Shown one piece after another: positions 42,509-42,887 of a stretch of 42,887 nucleotides of DNA. Source of the DNA: an uncultured beta proteobacterium. Lineage in GTDB: Bacteria > Pseudomonadota > Gammaproteobacteria > Burkholderiales > Burkholderiaceae_C. The notes beneath the pieces are model-generated. The model searched no databases. It was given only the letters and a program-made list of their open reading frames with translations, and was not told where the DNA came from. Positions within the stretch are counted from its first letter, which is position 1. Each line of letters starts with the position of its first letter. Location: contig CAIWNX010000102.1 in NCBI GenBank assembly GCA_903914175.1, positions 1 through 42,887 of the forward strand. Direction: 5' to 3'. The position numbers were made by a program, and so were the translations under genes.

Positions 42509-42887
42509 ATGACAAACCGCGGTGCGGATAAATATTTATCCTCCAATGGTGCAAGGTCGGTTGGCTGGCAAACGAACGCCAGCAATTGGACTTCCAGTAA
42601 CCTGCCCGTCGCCAGTGCCCGGTTGCGCTGCAGTGCTGGCCCAGGATTTTCCGCCACCAGCGTCAGCAATACGGCTGGGATGCCGGCGATTGAGCGACAG
42701 CTTTATGGAACCTCAACGGTGAAAATCTTTCTGTTGCCCGAAAGCTGCCACCCGGGAGCGCCCGCAGTTGGTCGGGAGTTGCCGGCCAGCGCAAGACCGC
42801 CAATGACTGCTGACGAAAAAACGATCGCCACCAGTTCGAAAAAACCTCAACCTCCGGTGGATGACCGCTTCCGAGATTTCGGGTTGA
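42509..42887 (+). CDS. Uncertain open frame running off the right edge
   Basis: An open frame starts at ATG 42509 and has no stop before the window ends (126 codons); later in-frame starts are ATG 42680, GTG 42719 and ATG 42803. The last of these would begin MTADEKTIATSSKKPQPP, a polar N-terminus such as precedes a folded domain, and is my preferred true start if a gene exists. The part before about 42680 has low-complexity Ser/Ala-rich composition and may be non-coding. No family is recognised and no good Shine-Dalgarno is seen. The region 42471-42680 otherwise holds the upstream region of the GGDEF gene. Confidence 0.25.
   Translation, partial: MTNRGADKYLSSNGARSVGWQTNASNWTSSNLPVASARLRCSAGPGFSATSVSNTAGMPAIERQLYGTSTVKIFLLPESCHPGAPAVGRELPASARPPMTADEKTIATSSKKPQPPVDDRFRDFGL

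Overview
The window is about 43 kb of GC-rich chromosome, almost fully coding. It most resembles a betaproteobacterium of the order Burkholderiales, family Comamonadaceae (Rhodoferax/Polaromonas-like). The reasons are the family and order of the genes (glnE divergent from a YhdP-like gene, mltA, yajC-secD-secF-DUF1631, dprA/LysM divergent from def-fmt, pgk-pyk-fba-purC, purE-purK-Sua5) and the small-protein and repeat content. This placement is from memory of gene families; no database was searched. I see no rRNA, tRNA, CRISPR array, prophage or complete insertion sequence.

Layout. 1-281: no gene, two back-to-back terminator hairpins. 282-4053 (minus): thioesterase and MFS transporter, then an orphan LivK-type binding protein with an alpha/beta hydrolase. 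4054-4206: a divergent spacer closed by a perfect 15-bp inverted repeat that contains both start codons. 4207-10536 (plus): Atm1-type ABC exporter, M14 carboxypeptidase, RluF-like pseudouridine synthase, an orphan AfuA-type binding protein and a lipase-like hydrolase whose tail is made of tandem repeats. 10459-10782: a repeat cluster between convergent genes. 10783-13503 (minus): glnE. 13519-17583 (plus): YhdP-like AsmA protein. 17591-17740 (minus): a 49-residue membrane protein whose start codon overlaps that of mltA (plus). 18982-24535 (plus): yajC, secD, secF and a DUF1631 gene. 24644-27044 (minus): LysM protein and dprA. 27234-34857 (plus): def, fmt, azlC, azlD, pgk, pyk, fba, purC. 34850-35385 (minus): DUF433/DUF5615 toxin-antitoxin-like pair. 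35601-36500 (minus): CnoX-like thioredoxin. 36604-39300 (plus): purE, purK, Sua5-type synthase. 39373-42470 (minus): a PAS/LOV-like GGDEF-EAL protein split by a one-base frameshift. 42471-42887: intergenic DNA plus an open frame running off the window.

How the genes work together. Most are housekeeping: protein export (YajC-SecDF), envelope upkeep (MltA, YhdP-like, LysM), nitrogen control (GlnE), formylmethionine use in translation (Fmt, Def), lower glycolysis (Fba, Pgk, Pyk), purine synthesis (PurC, PurE, PurK) and tRNA threonylcarbamoylation (Sua5). The accessory parts are the toxin-antitoxin pair, the c-di-GMP sensor and the repeats.

I found no obviously new multi-gene system. The most unusual signals are a dispersed repeat family built on a 21-nt module (three 21-nt dyads in a row, with 21-bp tandem arrays growing from its edge, one translated into a hydrolase tail), the LOV-like sensor domain in the frameshifted GGDEF-EAL gene, the small membrane protein facing mltA, and the start-codon inverted repeat at 4051-4209.
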